Source: Alphaproteobacteria bacterium (GTDB lineage: Bacteria; Pseudomonadota; Alphaproteobacteria; Rhizobiales; Amorphaceae). From it: DNA of 36,177 bases. How positions within the stretch are numbered: the first letter of the stretch is position 1; the number at the start of each line of letters is the position of its first letter. The stretch is taken from contig JAUIJH010000037.1 in assembly GCA_030431335.1 (NCBI GenBank), positions 1 through 36,177 on the forward strand. The letters are read 5' to 3'. Positions 1 through 8,505 of this stretch are shown here, piece after piece. The position numbers and the translations under genes were made by a program. Below the pieces are notes generated by a model, which saw only the letters and a list, made by a program, of their open reading frames with translations, did not search any database and had not been told where the DNA came from.

Positions 1-324
1 GACGGCGGCCGGCGGCACCATGGTGTCGTCGACCACGGCGTAGATGAAAGGGTCGGACAAGGCGGCCGAAATCGTCTCTGCCTCGACGTAGCGGCGCACG
101 ATGGCGTGGAAGGTGAGCGCGCCGCGCATCAGCGTGCCGATGGTGCGCCGCGAGCGGTCCAGCGCATAGACGAAACCGAGGTGCAGCTTGCCCTCGCAGT
201 TGGAGCTGGCGCCCATCATCGGCGCCGCGTGCTGGTCGTAGAGGTCGATCTGGTGGCCGCGCTCAGCCAGCATCAGCGCCGCCAGAGACCCACTCAACCC
301 ACTCCCCAGAACGGCAACTCGCAT
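1..324 (-). CDS. FAD-dependent oxidoreductase, N-terminal part (cut by window edge)
   Basis: Only the first 108 codons are in the window; the frame stays open to base 1. The protein begins MRVAVLGSGLSGSLAALML, a Rossmann FAD-binding fold with the GxGxxG fingerprint at residues 7-12 and an acidic residue (D29) near the end of the second strand, as in DAO-type flavoproteins. Residues 47-56 read EGKLHLGFVY, a block found near the FAD site in this family. The catalytic part lies outside the window, so the substrate cannot be assigned. The ATG at 324-322 directly precedes the dinucleotide-binding strand, which supports this start. It is divergent from the small gene at 629. Confidence 0.75.
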   Translation of the reverse strand, partial: MRVAVLGSGLSGSLAALMLAERGHQIDLYDQHAAPMMGASSNCEGKLHLGFVYALDRSRRTIGTLMRGALTFHAIVRRYVEAETISAALSDPFIYAVVDDTMVPPAAV

Positions 325-628
325 GGCTCGCCCGGTCGCACTCCTTGGCTCGTTCGAGGTCGGCGCCGACCCGCCCCGGCTCGCCTTGCAGTTGCGGCGG
401 GCAGGCGGACGTCGCCGATGTGGCGCAGCAAAGCGGCACCCCTCGATGGACGGATGCAATGCTAAGGCGACCATTGCGCCCATGCCAGCAATCTTAGGGA
501 CCGGCGAAAAGACAATGTTATTCAATCTTGGAGTGCAGCGGCTGAACCGGCGCGCGGGGGCGGTCTTGCGACCGGGCGGGAGGCCGGCCTATGGCGGGGC
601 CCTCCCCTTGGTCGATCAGGAGAACCCC
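325..628. other. Divergent intergenic region without a visible gene
   Basis: About 300 bases between the minus-strand flavoprotein and the plus-strand NTF2-like gene. I see no credible reading frame with a ribosome binding site. A relatively AT-rich patch at about 485-530 is the best place for divergent promoters, but no clean -35/-10 pair stands out. Confidence 0.4.
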
Positions 629-1075
629 ATGCCCATCACCGAAGACGAAATTCGCGCCCTGGGCGAGGCGTGGTGCGAAACCTTGCGCCAAGGCGCCACG
701 CTCGCCGAGCGCGAGGCCTTTTTCGTCCACCACCCGGCGCGGATCTACGTGCAATATACCGGCGACTCGATGACGCTCGAGGAGCATCACGCCTACCACG
801 CGCAGTTCGCGCGCCAGATTTTGCGGCTCGGCGATTTCGTGGTCGCGCCCTTGTCGGATGCGCCCGAGAGAGCCCGCGCGCTGGGCTCGCTGTACTGGGA
901 GGCGCATTTCCCCGACGACGCGCAGCCGCCGCTGCGGTGTATCGTCGGCGAGGACTGGATCGTGCAGCGCGTCGCCGACGGGAGTTTGAAATTCGTGTTG
1001 TGGCTCAACACGATGCACCACTTTTTGCCGGGCAGCGGCGTCGAGCGCCTCGACCTCTCGGCCGAGGCGCGCTGA
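629..1075 (+). CDS. Small NTF2/SnoaL-like protein of unknown function
   Basis: 148 residues. The ATG at 629 follows a CAGGAG ribosome binding site at 617-622; the frame is open further upstream but that part has no signal. The size, an N-terminal helix followed by alternating hydrophobic strands, and conserved-looking aromatic and acidic residues are compatible with the NTF2-like cone fold (SnoaL, ketosteroid isomerase-type). No catalytic motif is recognised and no signal peptide is present. It converges on the acetamidase/formamidase gene with a one-base gap. The fold assignment is an impression and would need a profile search; the coding status is better supported by the ribosome binding site and the lack of a better frame. 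Confidence 0.6.
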   Translation: MPITEDEIRALGEAWCETLRQGATLAEREAFFVHHPARIYVQYTGDSMTLEEHHAYHAQFARQILRLGDFVVAPLSDAPERARALGSLYWEAHFPDDAQPPLRCIVGEDWIVQRVADGSLKFVLWLNTMHHFLPGSGVERLDLSAEAR

Positions 1076-1076
1076 G

Positions 1077-2009
1077 TTAGAGCAGCGACTTGGGCAGCAT
1101 TGCGTGGATGCCCTTGTTGCCGTCGACGAGCTGCGTGACGCGCAGATCGACCGCGAGGCTCGACAGCATGTAGGCGTCCATCGGCGACAGCCCCTTGAGC
1201 TCGCCGAGGAGGACGATCATCTCGCGCAGCGCCTGCTTGGCGGCATCGTCGAGATCCTCGTTGAAGCCGAGGCTGATGTGATGCGTGGGCGTTTCGGCGC
1301 GGGGGAAGCGCACCTTGCTCGCCTTGTGCAGCACCAGCTCGAAGGTGCCGGTGAGGCAGGTCTCGATCGCGGTGAGACAGACTTCGCCGTCGCCCTGTGC
1401 GCCGTGTCCGTCGCCGACGGAAAAGTGCGCGCCCGGCACGAACACCGGCAGGTAGAGCGTTGCGCCGGCGGTGAGCTCCTTGAGGTCGATGTTGCCGCCG
1501 AAATCGCGCGGCTCGTTGGAGCCCAGGCGCCCCCAATGCGGCGGCGGGGCGACGCCCATCACGCCGAAGAAGGGCTTGAGCGGCACCGACATGCCGAACG
1601 GCAGATGGCCGAGCCCCTTGTCGCGGTCCAGCTCGACGATGATGTGGTGAGGGTGCGGGAAGTCCTCCGGCAGCGTGCCGCGCAGGGACATCACGGCGGT
1701 GAAGCCCCAATCGCACGGCAGGGTGATCTCCTTGATGCGGACCTCGAGGAGATCGCCCGGCTCGGCGCCTTCCACCGCGACCGGGCCGGTCATGATGTGG
1801 GCGCCCAGTTCCGGCTTCATGGTGTCGTGGATGGCGGCGTGCGCGGGCATCAGCCGCTCGCGGGCGGGCACCTGGGTCGGCCGGCCGCTGACCGAGGTGA
1901 TGGTGACGGTGTCGCCCGAACGAACGGTGAGGCGGGGCGGCACGGCGGCGTCGAAATAGCCCCAGTGGACGGTATCGGGGGACGGCTCGAGGACGTGGTG
2001 GGTGGTCAA
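1077..2009 (-). CDS. Acetamidase/formamidase family protein (FmdA/AmdA type)
   Basis: 310 residues, the usual length for the FmdA_AmdA family, which hydrolyses formamide or acetamide to ammonia and the acid. Family features visible: SGDTVTITSVSG near the N-terminus, a GPVAVEGAEPGDLLEVRI block, GAHFSVGDGHGAQGDGEV in the second half, and a C-terminal segment ending in MLPKSLL. I chose a TTG start at 2009-2007 because AAGGAG lies six bases upstream and the protein then starts THHVLEPSPDTVHWGYF, as family members do; the frame extends 72 codons further but that part is low-complexity and arginine-rich. The upstream region is a 600-base array of degenerate repeats. Together with the unrelated formamidase AmiF at 12914 this gives two enzyme types acting on small amides. 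Whether formamide, acetamide or another amide is the true substrate cannot be told. Confidence 0.88.
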   Translation of the reverse strand: MTTHHVLEPSPDTVHWGYFDAAVPPRLTVRSGDTVTITSVSGRPTQVPARERLMPAHAAIHDTMKPELGAHIMTGPVAVEGAEPGDLLEVRIKEITLPCDWGFTAVMSLRGTLPEDFPHPHHIIVELDRDKGLGHLPFGMSVPLKPFFGVMGVAPPPHWGRLGSNEPRDFGGNIDLKELTAGATLYLPVFVPGAHFSVGDGHGAQGDGEVCLTAIETCLTGTFELVLHKASKVRFPRAETPTHHISLGFNEDLDDAAKQALREMIVLLGELKGLSPMDAYMLSSLAVDLRVTQLVDGNKGIHAMLPKSLL

Positions 2010-2103
2010 CTCGCTCTCCTTGCGGGGGGACGCGGCGAGCGCTTGGGCAGGCCGCGTGGCCGGCGAGTATGCGCGCCGCCGCAGCCGCGGTCGAGCGCGG
2101 CCG

Positions 2104-2700
2104 GCGCATCGTGTCGGAGCGGTGGTTGGGTGGGCGGGCGGGCGGCGTTCGTTCGGCGTATCGTGGGGAGCCGCCGCGTACGGTGGGCGGACGGTGTTCG
2201 GTTCGGCGCATTGTGGCAGAGTCACCGTATCGCGAGGAGATGCGGATAGGGCGCGTGCCCATTCTGCGCATTGCGATCAGGCTACCGGGCGGCATTGCGA
2301 TGCGGATGGGCGGCGGTTTGTCCTGCGCATCGCGGTCGGGCTACCGCGGCGCGCGGTGATGCGAATGAGCAGCGCCCATGACCTGCACATCGCGGTCAGG
2401 CGACGCATGGTGATGCGGACGGTTCGCGTGCCGCCCTACGCATCGCAGCCGGGCCACCCGTGCCGTAGTGCGAACGGGTCAGGTGCCGTCGCCGTCAGGC
2501 TTCCGCGGCGCGCGGGCGAACGGGCGGCGTGCTCATCAGCGCATCGCGGGCAGGCTACCGCGTGCGGTAATGCGGGCGGGTCGCGTGCCCACCTGCGCAT
2601 CGCGGTCGGCCACCGCGTGCGGTATTGCGGACAGGTCGTGCCCACCTGTGCATCGCGGGCGGGCCCGCCGCGCTAGTGGACGGACGGGTCGCGTGCGGTG
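2104..2700. repeat. Degenerate tandem repeat array, about ten units of 50-60 bp
   Basis: Unit starts share the core GCGCATCGCGGTC-GG-CTACCG and occur at 2104, 2156, 2206, 2266, 2325, 2385, 2438, 2539, 2595 and 2648; the 101-base step after 2438 holds a further degenerate unit. The second half of each unit is related to GGTAATGCGGACGGGTCGCG. Several units contain a short dyad, for example TACCGC-GT-GCGGTA near 2555-2570 and ACCGC-N5-GCGGT near 2343-2357. The best preserved units are the last three. No coding frame here looks real: the six frames merely show the repeat as a recurring 17-20 residue pattern. The array lies between the second response regulator (ends 2713) and the start of the acetamidase/formamidase gene (2009), both on the minus strand. 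Confidence 0.85.
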
Positions 2701-2712
2701 CGCGCGCCGTGG

Positions 2713-3543
2713 TCAGGCGTTGACCTCGAGCGAGCGCGCGTCGCGGCGGCGGTAGCAGTCCACCAGCAGGCCCATCATCTCGAGCGCGAAGAGGCGTCCC
2801 TCCACCACCAGCGGGCGATACTGGTCGGCCGAGGCATCCTGCGGAATCCGGTCCACGATCCGGGTGTGGATCTCGATCAGGTCCCGCGCGCCGCCACCGG
2901 CGGCGGCGATGGCTTTCACCAGGTCCAGCATCGCGCCGGCCGTCGCGGCTTTCGCCTGGTCGAAATCCTCGACATAGGCGCGCAGCAAAGTGCGGTATAG
3001 GGCGACGAACGCGTCGAACATGTCCGGCAGACGATCCCGCAGCGGCACGTTTTCCGGGACCGGCCCGATGTCCAGCGAGGCCAGCACCCCCTCGCCGGCC
3101 ATGCGTCGATCATAGGCCAGATGCTCGCGCACCATGCGATGCTCGCCTGCCCGCTGGCGCGCCAGGCTGCCCTCGATGGCGTGGCCGAGGTTGGCCGTGC
3201 CGTACTGGTTCTTGTTGAGAAAATCGTGCGCGCCGGCTTGAATGCACTCGAGCGCGACGTCCTCGTCGCCCAGCCCGGTCAGCATCAGGATCGGCACGTC
3301 GCCGATCAGTTCGCGCATTTCGGTGACGCCGGCCGTCGCGACGAAGTCGGGCAGGAAGAGGTCCAACAGCACCACCTCGACCTTCGTGGTGCGCAGCATG
3401 GCCATTGCGTCCGCGAAACGGCTGACGCGATGCAACGTGTATCGGCCACCCCGGTGCAGCGCCAGAAACTCGCGCGTCAATTCCGCATCGGCGTCGTTGT
3501 CCTCCACCAGGAGGACGATGCGCTTAGGCGTTTGCTCCGTCAT
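2713..3543 (-). CDS. Response regulator with receiver domain and RsbU_N-like C-terminal domain
   Basis: 276 residues. Residues 8-125 form a receiver domain: acidic pair E14/D15, phospho-acceptor D61 in LLDLFLPD, T89 in LMLTG and K111 in FLNK. The remaining part (about 150-265) is helical, with YRTLLRAYVEDFDQ followed by a block ending LIEIHTRIVDRI. This resembles the N-terminal regulatory domain of the RsbU phosphatase (RsbU_N), a four-helix fold also related to the KaiA C-terminal domain. No PP2C phosphatase domain, DNA-binding domain or GGDEF/EAL domain follows. The ATG overlaps the TGA of the preceding response regulator (ATGA at 3543-3540), so the two are translationally coupled. Likely role (inference): phosphorylation-controlled protein-protein switch downstream of the kinase. 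The receiver domain is certain; the RsbU_N resemblance is my reading of the pattern. Confidence 0.85.
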   Translation of the reverse strand: MTEQTPKRIVLLVEDNDADAELTREFLALHRGGRYTLHRVSRFADAMAMLRTTKVEVVLLDLFLPDFVATAGVTEMRELIGDVPILMLTGLGDEDVALECIQAGAHDFLNKNQYGTANLGHAIEGSLARQRAGEHRMVREHLAYDRRMAGEGVLASLDIGPVPENVPLRDRLPDMFDAFVALYRTLLRAYVEDFDQAKAATAGAMLDLVKAIAAAGGGARDLIEIHTRIVDRIPQDASADQYRPLVVEGRLFALEMMGLLVDCYRRRDARSLEVNA

Positions 3544-4004
3544 TGGGCATCGTCCTTGCGGGCTTTGCTCGGCAGACGGGCCAACGAGAACCAGAAATTC
3601 TGCATCAACTGCACGGCTTCCTCGAACTGGTTGAACTCCATCGGCTTGTTCACGAATGAATTCGCGCCGAGGGCATAGCTTTGGTGAATGTCCTCCTCGG
3701 CTGCCGAGGTGGTCAGCACGATGATCGGCAGCGCGCGAAACCTTGCGTCCTGACGGACATCCGCGAGGAAGTCCTTGCCGGACATGCGCGGCATGTTGAG
3801 GTCGAGGATCACCAGGTCGGGCAATTGCATGTTGGCCTCGGCGCGGCGCTGCAGGTAGTCCAGCGCCTCGAAGCCGTCGGTGGCGAAATCGACCACGAGA
3901 TCGTCGCGCTGTGCGGTCAGCGCCTCGCGCGTCAGCTCCGCATCGGCTGGGTTGTCCTCGACCAGGAGGACATGAAACGGCCCGGTGTCGGCGGCGCCCG
4001 TCAT
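3540..4004 (-). CDS. Single-domain CheY-like response regulator (Rcp1 type)
   Basis: 154 residues consisting of a receiver domain and a short tail. Key residues: E16/D17, phospho-acceptor D68 in VILDLNMPRMSG, T98 in IIVLTT and K120 in FVNKP. The LNMPRMSG loop and the FEEAVQLMQNFWF helix at the end are typical of Rcp1-like regulators that partner with Cph1-type histidine kinases, usually encoded directly after the kinase, as here. Its ATG overlaps the kinase stop region by four bases (4001-4004) and its TGA overlaps the start of the next receiver protein, so all three are made from one message. With no output domain it probably acts as a phosphotransfer or protein-binding intermediate. Confidence 0.92.
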   Translation of the reverse strand: MTGAADTGPFHVLLVEDNPADAELTREALTAQRDDLVVDFATDGFEALDYLQRRAEANMQLPDLVILDLNMPRMSGKDFLADVRQDARFRALPIIVLTTSAAEEDIHQSYALGANSFVNKPMEFNQFEEAVQLMQNFWFSLARLPSKARKDDAQ

Positions 4005-6700
4005 GGATCCAGCCCCGGAATGGTGAACTCGAACGTCGAGCCCTCGCCGACCTTCGAGCTGGCCCAGATATCGCCGCCGTGTTGATCGACGATCCGCTTG
4101 GCGATGGCGAGGCCCAGGCCGCTGCCGCGCGCCGACCCCGGTGTCGCGATCCGCTGGAACATCTGGAATATCTTGTGCTTGTACTTCTCGTCGAAGCCGA
4201 CGCCGTTGTCGCGCACCGCGATGTGCCTGAAATCCTGCTCGCGCCGAGCCGAGATCGTCACCAAAGGCCGTTCGGCGCTGCGATACTTGATCGCGTTGCC
4301 CACCAGGTTGGCGAACAGGCGGACCAGCTGGCTCTCGTCGCCGGGGACGACTGGCAGTTCGCCGTCGATCACGATTTGCGCGTCGTTCTCCTCGATCAGG
4401 TTGGCGAGCTGGGCGCGCGTTTCGTCCATCACGTCGGCAAGGTCCACCTGCCCGACCGCTTCGTCCTCCGCGCCGAGGCGGGAATAGACGAGAATGTCGT
4501 TGATCAGCGTCTGCATCCGGCGGGCGCCGTCGACGATGTAGTGGATGTATTTGTCCGCCTTTTCGTCGAGCTGTCCCTTGTAGCGGTCGGACAACAGCTG
4601 GGCGAAGCTTGCCGTGATGCGCAGCGGCTCCTGCATGTCGTGCGAGGCCACGTACGCGAACTGCAGCAGATCGGCATTGGAGCGCTCCAACTCGCGCGTG
4701 CGCTGCTCCAGCTTGAGACGGGACTCCCTGCGCTCCGTGATGTCGACGATGGCGGCCAGGACCAGCAGCCCTTCGCGCGAGGGCACCGTCGTCAACAAAA
4801 TCTCGAGCGGGATCGCGCTGCCGTCCTTGCGCCGGCCGAACACCGCGCGGTCCGAACCCATGGCCCGCGTTCCGGGGCTGCTCAGATAATCGGCCACCAG
4901 TTTGGCGTGCGAGGCGCGGTTGTCATCCGGTATGAGCTGATCGAAGCGGTGCCCGAGGAGTTCCTCGCGCGAGTAGCCGAAGCAGCGCTGGGCCTCGGCG
5001 TTGACCAGGATGATCTTGCCCTTTGCGTCGATGAGAAGCTTGCCGGCCGGCGAACATTCCGTTGCGATCCGGAAGCTCTCGCGCGCGGCACGCTCGTCGG
5101 TCACGTCGCGCGCGAGGATCGACGCGCCCATCAACTGGCCGCTCGCGGTGCGCACCGGCGAAAAGTGCATCAGCACGTCCGTCACCTTGCCGTCCGCGCC
5201 TTGGAGGGTGACATCGTAGTTCGCGGTCGCGTCCTGGCCGGACGCGACCCGTTCGAGCAGATCGCGCAGCGCGCCGGCTTGCGCGCTGTCCACCAGCGTA
5301 TCGGCGGGGCGGCCGATCGCATCGTGCGCACTGATCCCGAACAGCCGCTCGGCGCTCTCGTTGCAGCTCTTGATGGTGCCGTCCGGCGCGGTAGAGAGGA
5401 AGGCTTCGTGGGCATTGTCGACGACGGCGGCGTGCCAGCGCTCGTTGTCGATGTACCGGGCCAGGGCGCGGGCCAGAATGCCGACCTCACCCGGGCTTTC
5501 GACCGGCAGCCCGGCGCTGTCGCCCCCGCTCAGGACCGCCCTGGTCATCGCCGCCAGGGGCCGCGTCGTCAGCCGTGCCAGCAAGACGGCGAGGACGATG
5601 GCGATAAACCCCGCCAGCGCGCCGCCGATCAACGCCGAACGTCGCACCGTGGCACCCGCCACCACCGACCGGTCCGGCGCCGCCGCGATCACCACCAGGC
5701 GGATCGGATCGACAAGCACCGTGCTGATGGCCGCTCCGATATCCGTGTCCCACGCCGCGGATCGCGCGACGCTGCCGAGGTCCTCGAACTTGCCCATGGC
5801 CGCATAAAGGCGGGGCATTTCGTCCCCGATGCGACGCGGAGCGCCGAACTCGAACGCGAATTCCTTGGCCCGATCCGGATGGATGATGAAGTCACCCGCC
5901 TCGTTGACCACGTAGAGGTCGCTGTCGAGCAGCGCGTTTCGCCGCATCTGATCGAGCATCGGCCGCAGGTCGAGGTTCACCACCGCGAGGCCCCACCGGC
6001 TGCCGTCCGGCGCATCGATCGGCGTGGCAACGCGCAGCACGGGCCGCATCGGCAGCTCGATGTCGCCACGCTCGCGGTTGAGGTCGAGCGGGGAGATATA
6101 GAATTGGCCGGTGGGCAAGGCCAGCGTTTGCGAAACGTAGGCGCGGTCGGCCTTGTTCTGCAGCTGGCTCTCGTAGGAGACGACGGGATGAGGCCCGGCA
6201 TCGACCCGGACGATCTCCTGCCCGTCGCGGCCGATCAGCCGCAGCTGCATGAATTCGGATTTGGCCGCCACCTCCGCCACGAAGGTTTGCGCCACCATTT
6301 GGCGCCAGGTGGCAACGCCGATGGTTTGATGGCGCTGATCGGGGGCCGTCATCGCGGCGACGAGGTTTCTGACATTGGAGGACGCGGCGATCGCCTGCAG
6401 GTCGTGCCTGGAGCCGGCGGCGCGCTGCTCTATCACGGCGCTGATGCGGGTGACGTGGGCTTCCAGACGGGCGAGCCCGCGCGGCACGATGGCCGCCTCC
6501 AGGGCCCAATAGACGATGAACCCCACCGACACGGCAGTCAGAATGACGAGACCGACCATCGATGCAATGAGCTGAACGCCCAGCGAAACCTGCAGAAACG
6601 ATCTGCGCACCCGCCACACCCCAGAGCCTGCCGACGGATGGGCCTGCGCCCGCGAGTTCGGCAGTTGCCCACCGTCGCCGTCTGCCACCTTGCGCAACAT
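4001..6700 (-). CDS. Membrane sensor histidine kinase with periplasmic sensor, HAMP, two PAS domains and HisKA/HATPase
   Basis: 899 residues. Domains in order: cytoplasmic N-tail, TM1 about 35-67, periplasmic sensor 68-353 (dCache-like, with a distal PAS-like half containing DLYVVNEAGDFIIHPD), TM2 355-376, HAMP-like linker to 422, PAS1 423-537, PAS2 542-657 (ending VDITERR), short coiled coil, HisKA with phospho-acceptor H687 in YVASHDMQEPLR, and HATPase_c with N798/N802, DNGVGF at 831 and GSGLGLA at 859. The SHDMQEPLR H-box is that of Cph1-like kinases, which pair with Rcp1-like regulators such as the next gene. Start: ATG at 6700 has GGGGAGG eleven bases upstream; ATG at 6742 or TTG at 6769 would add 14 or 23 residues but lack a clear ribosome binding site. 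The ligand is unknown. Confidence 0.93.
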   Translation of the reverse strand: MLRKVADGDGGQLPNSRAQAHPSAGSGVWRVRRSFLQVSLGVQLIASMVGLVILTAVSVGFIVYWALEAAIVPRGLARLEAHVTRISAVIEQRAAGSRHDLQAIAASSNVRNLVAAMTAPDQRHQTIGVATWRQMVAQTFVAEVAAKSEFMQLRLIGRDGQEIVRVDAGPHPVVSYESQLQNKADRAYVSQTLALPTGQFYISPLDLNRERGDIELPMRPVLRVATPIDAPDGSRWGLAVVNLDLRPMLDQMRRNALLDSDLYVVNEAGDFIIHPDRAKEFAFEFGAPRRIGDEMPRLYAAMGKFEDLGSVARSAAWDTDIGAAISTVLVDPIRLVVIAAAPDRSVVAGATVRRSALIGGALAGFIAIVLAVLLARLTTRPLAAMTRAVLSGGDSAGLPVESPGEVGILARALARYIDNERWHAAVVDNAHEAFLSTAPDGTIKSCNESAERLFGISAHDAIGRPADTLVDSAQAGALRDLLERVASGQDATANYDVTLQGADGKVTDVLMHFSPVRTASGQLMGASILARDVTDERAARESFRIATECSPAGKLLIDAKGKIILVNAEAQRCFGYSREELLGHRFDQLIPDDNRASHAKLVADYLSSPGTRAMGSDRAVFGRRKDGSAIPLEILLTTVPSREGLLVLAAIVDITERRESRLKLEQRTRELERSNADLLQFAYVASHDMQEPLRITASFAQLLSDRYKGQLDEKADKYIHYIVDGARRMQTLINDILVYSRLGAEDEAVGQVDLADVMDETRAQLANLIEENDAQIVIDGELPVVPGDESQLVRLFANLVGNAIKYRSAERPLVTISARREQDFRHIAVRDNGVGFDEKYKHKIFQMFQRIATPGSARGSGLGLAIAKRIVDQHGGDIWASSKVGEGSTFEFTIPGLDP

Positions 6701-6802
6701 CAGTCGTGAAGCCTCCCCGGCCCGTTCGAGCAAGACCGGCATCCTCGCATCGAAACCGCGCACCAACAACTTCAGATTAAATATTTCGCTTTGGATTACA
6801 CT

Positions 6803-6831
6803 CTATAATTGCAATACGGTCGCGCAGTTAA
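6803..6831 (-). promoter_or_regulatory. Candidate promoter of the histidine kinase operon
   Basis: On the minus strand TTAACT and TTATAG are spaced by 17 bases, inside the only AT-rich patch (about 6770-6831) upstream of the kinase gene. This would leave a leader of about 95 bases to the ATG at 6700. The match to the housekeeping consensus is partial, so the call rests on spacing and base composition. Confidence 0.35.
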
Positions 6832-7162
6832 CCGCCACGGGGGCTGGTCGGTTCGCACGCATGAGGGACATCGCAGACGCGTTCCGTGTGCCCACCCCGA
6901 CCACCGGGGACAAAAGCCTGGCGCAAGCTGCGAATGACAAAGGCTGTCTCCCGCCCACCGTGCCGGCGGGGTCATTCCGACGCGCGGGCGCCCCCGCACC
7001 GAGCTGCCCGCCCCCGGCAAAGCCAGTAGGCATGGCGATTGCACCGACCGTCCCTGCCCGCCGGCGTTCCGGTCGGGGTCGACCGCGCCGTGCGATCGGG
7101 TCTATCGCCAACGCGCCGGAGCGATACGATAGAGGACAGCCGGCACGGGAGGGCGGTCATCG
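6832..7162. other. Divergent intergenic region, no gene seen
   Basis: Between the kinase promoter patch and the deaminase gene. It is GC-rich and holds no open frame with a ribosome binding site other than GGAGG at 7149-7153 that serves the deaminase. I looked for a sigma-54 motif and found none; the promoter of the deaminase gene is not identified. Confidence 0.4.
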
Positions 7163-8497
7163 ATGCGTCAATGGATCAAGAATCCGCTCGCCATTCTGGC
7201 GGACGGCGCCGGCGGCGGCGTGGTGGTGGAAGACACGCGGATCGTGGAGCTGGTTCCGGCCGGCCAAGCGCCGCAGACCCCGGTCGACGAGACGTTCGAC
7301 GCCAGCCGCCACGTGGTCCTGCCGGGACTCATCAACACCCATCACCACTTCTTCCAGACGCTGTCGCGCGCCCACCCGGTCGCCATCGACAAGGAGCTGT
7401 TTCCCTGGCTCCAGGCGCTCTATCCGATCTGGGCCCGGCTCGACCGGGACATGTTCCGCCTGGGGGCACGGCTGGCGCTGAGCGAATTGCTGCTGTCGGG
7501 CTGCACCACCGCGATGGACCACAACTACATGGTGTTCGCGGGGCTGGAGGATGCCACCGACATCGAAGTCGACGAGGCGCGCGCGCTGGGCATCCGCGCC
7601 ACGGTCACGCGCGGCTCGCTGTCGCTGTCGAAGAAGGACGGGGCGGCGCCGGAAGACCACATCGTGCAGGATTTCGACACGATCCTGGCCGACAGCGAGC
7701 GCGTGCTCGGCAAATATCACGACAAGAGCGACGGGGCGATGCTGCAGATCGCGCTGGCACCGTGCGCGCCGTTCAACGTGTCGCGCGAGGTGATGCGGGC
7801 GAGCGCCGAGCTCGCGGACAAGTACGACTGCCAGCTCCACACCCACCTCGCCGAAACGGAGGACGAGGAGGCGTTCTGCGTCGCCACCTTCGGCTACCGC
7901 CCCATCGACTGGCTGAAGGACTGCAACTGGCTGCAGCCGCGCGCCTGGCTCGCCCACGGCATCCACTTCTCCGATGCCGATTGCGCGCTCCTCGGCCACC
8001 ACGGCGTCGGGGTGTGCCATTGCCCCACCTCCAACGCGGTGCTCGCCTCCGGCTTCTGCCGCACGCTGGACCTCGAGGCCGCGGGCAGCCCCGTGGGGCT
8101 CGGCGTCGACGGATCGGCCTCCAACGACGCCTCCAACCTGATCGAAGAGGTGCGCCACGCGCTGATGGTGAACCGCCTCGGCTACCGATCGGCCGACCGG
8201 GTCACCCACCGCGACGCGCTGCGCTGGGCCACCACCGGCTCGGCCCGCTGCCTCGGCCGCTCCGATATCGGTGAGATCGCGCTGGGCAAGCAGGCCGATT
8301 TCGCGCTCTTCACGCTGGACGAGCTCCGCTATTCCGGCGCGCACGACCCGATCGCCGCGCTCGTCCACTGCGGTGCGAGCCGGGCCGACCGGGTGATGGT
8401 GGCCGGCGCCTGGCGGGTGATCGACGGGGCCATCCCCGGCCTCGACACGGCCGCCCTCATCGCCGCCCATTCCGCCGCCGCCCGCAAGTTCGCCTGA
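7163..8497 (+). CDS. Amidohydrolase, probable 8-oxoguanine deaminase
   Basis: 444 residues, the family size for COG0402 deaminases. Zinc-site residues visible: H60/H62 in LINTHHHFFQ, H226/H228 and E231 in LHTHLAET, H265 in LAHGIHF and D316 in GVDGSASND. The NTHHHFFQTLSR and GVDGSASNDASNL blocks are those I associate with 8-oxoguanine deaminase (EC 3.5.4.32), which converts 8-oxoguanine to uric acid and ammonia, rather than with guanine or atrazine-type deaminases. The ATG has GGAGG nine bases upstream. It is followed after eight bases by the 2-oxoglutarate oxygenase gene, so the two are co-transcribed. The context is nitrogen scavenging. A different amino-heterocycle substrate remains possible, since this subfamily has changed specificity often. 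Confidence 0.85.
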   Translation: MRQWIKNPLAILADGAGGGVVVEDTRIVELVPAGQAPQTPVDETFDASRHVVLPGLINTHHHFFQTLSRAHPVAIDKELFPWLQALYPIWARLDRDMFRLGARLALSELLLSGCTTAMDHNYMVFAGLEDATDIEVDEARALGIRATVTRGSLSLSKKDGAAPEDHIVQDFDTILADSERVLGKYHDKSDGAMLQIALAPCAPFNVSREVMRASAELADKYDCQLHTHLAETEDEEAFCVATFGYRPIDWLKDCNWLQPRAWLAHGIHFSDADCALLGHHGVGVCHCPTSNAVLASGFCRTLDLEAAGSPVGLGVDGSASNDASNLIEEVRHALMVNRLGYRSADRVTHRDALRWATTGSARCLGRSDIGEIALGKQADFALFTLDELRYSGAHDPIAALVHCGASRADRVMVAGAWRVIDGAIPGLDTAALIAAHSAAARKFA

Positions 8498-8505
8498 GGA
8501 TCCCC

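Noticed and set aside
2104..2700. CRISPR array
   Set aside because: The whole 50-60 bp unit is repeated with drift; there are no constant repeats separated by unique spacers and no cas genes.
3911..6709. Very long open frame on the plus strand (about 930 codons)
   Set aside because: It is antisense to the histidine kinase, whose domains and motifs are complete; the plus-strand translation is composition-driven.
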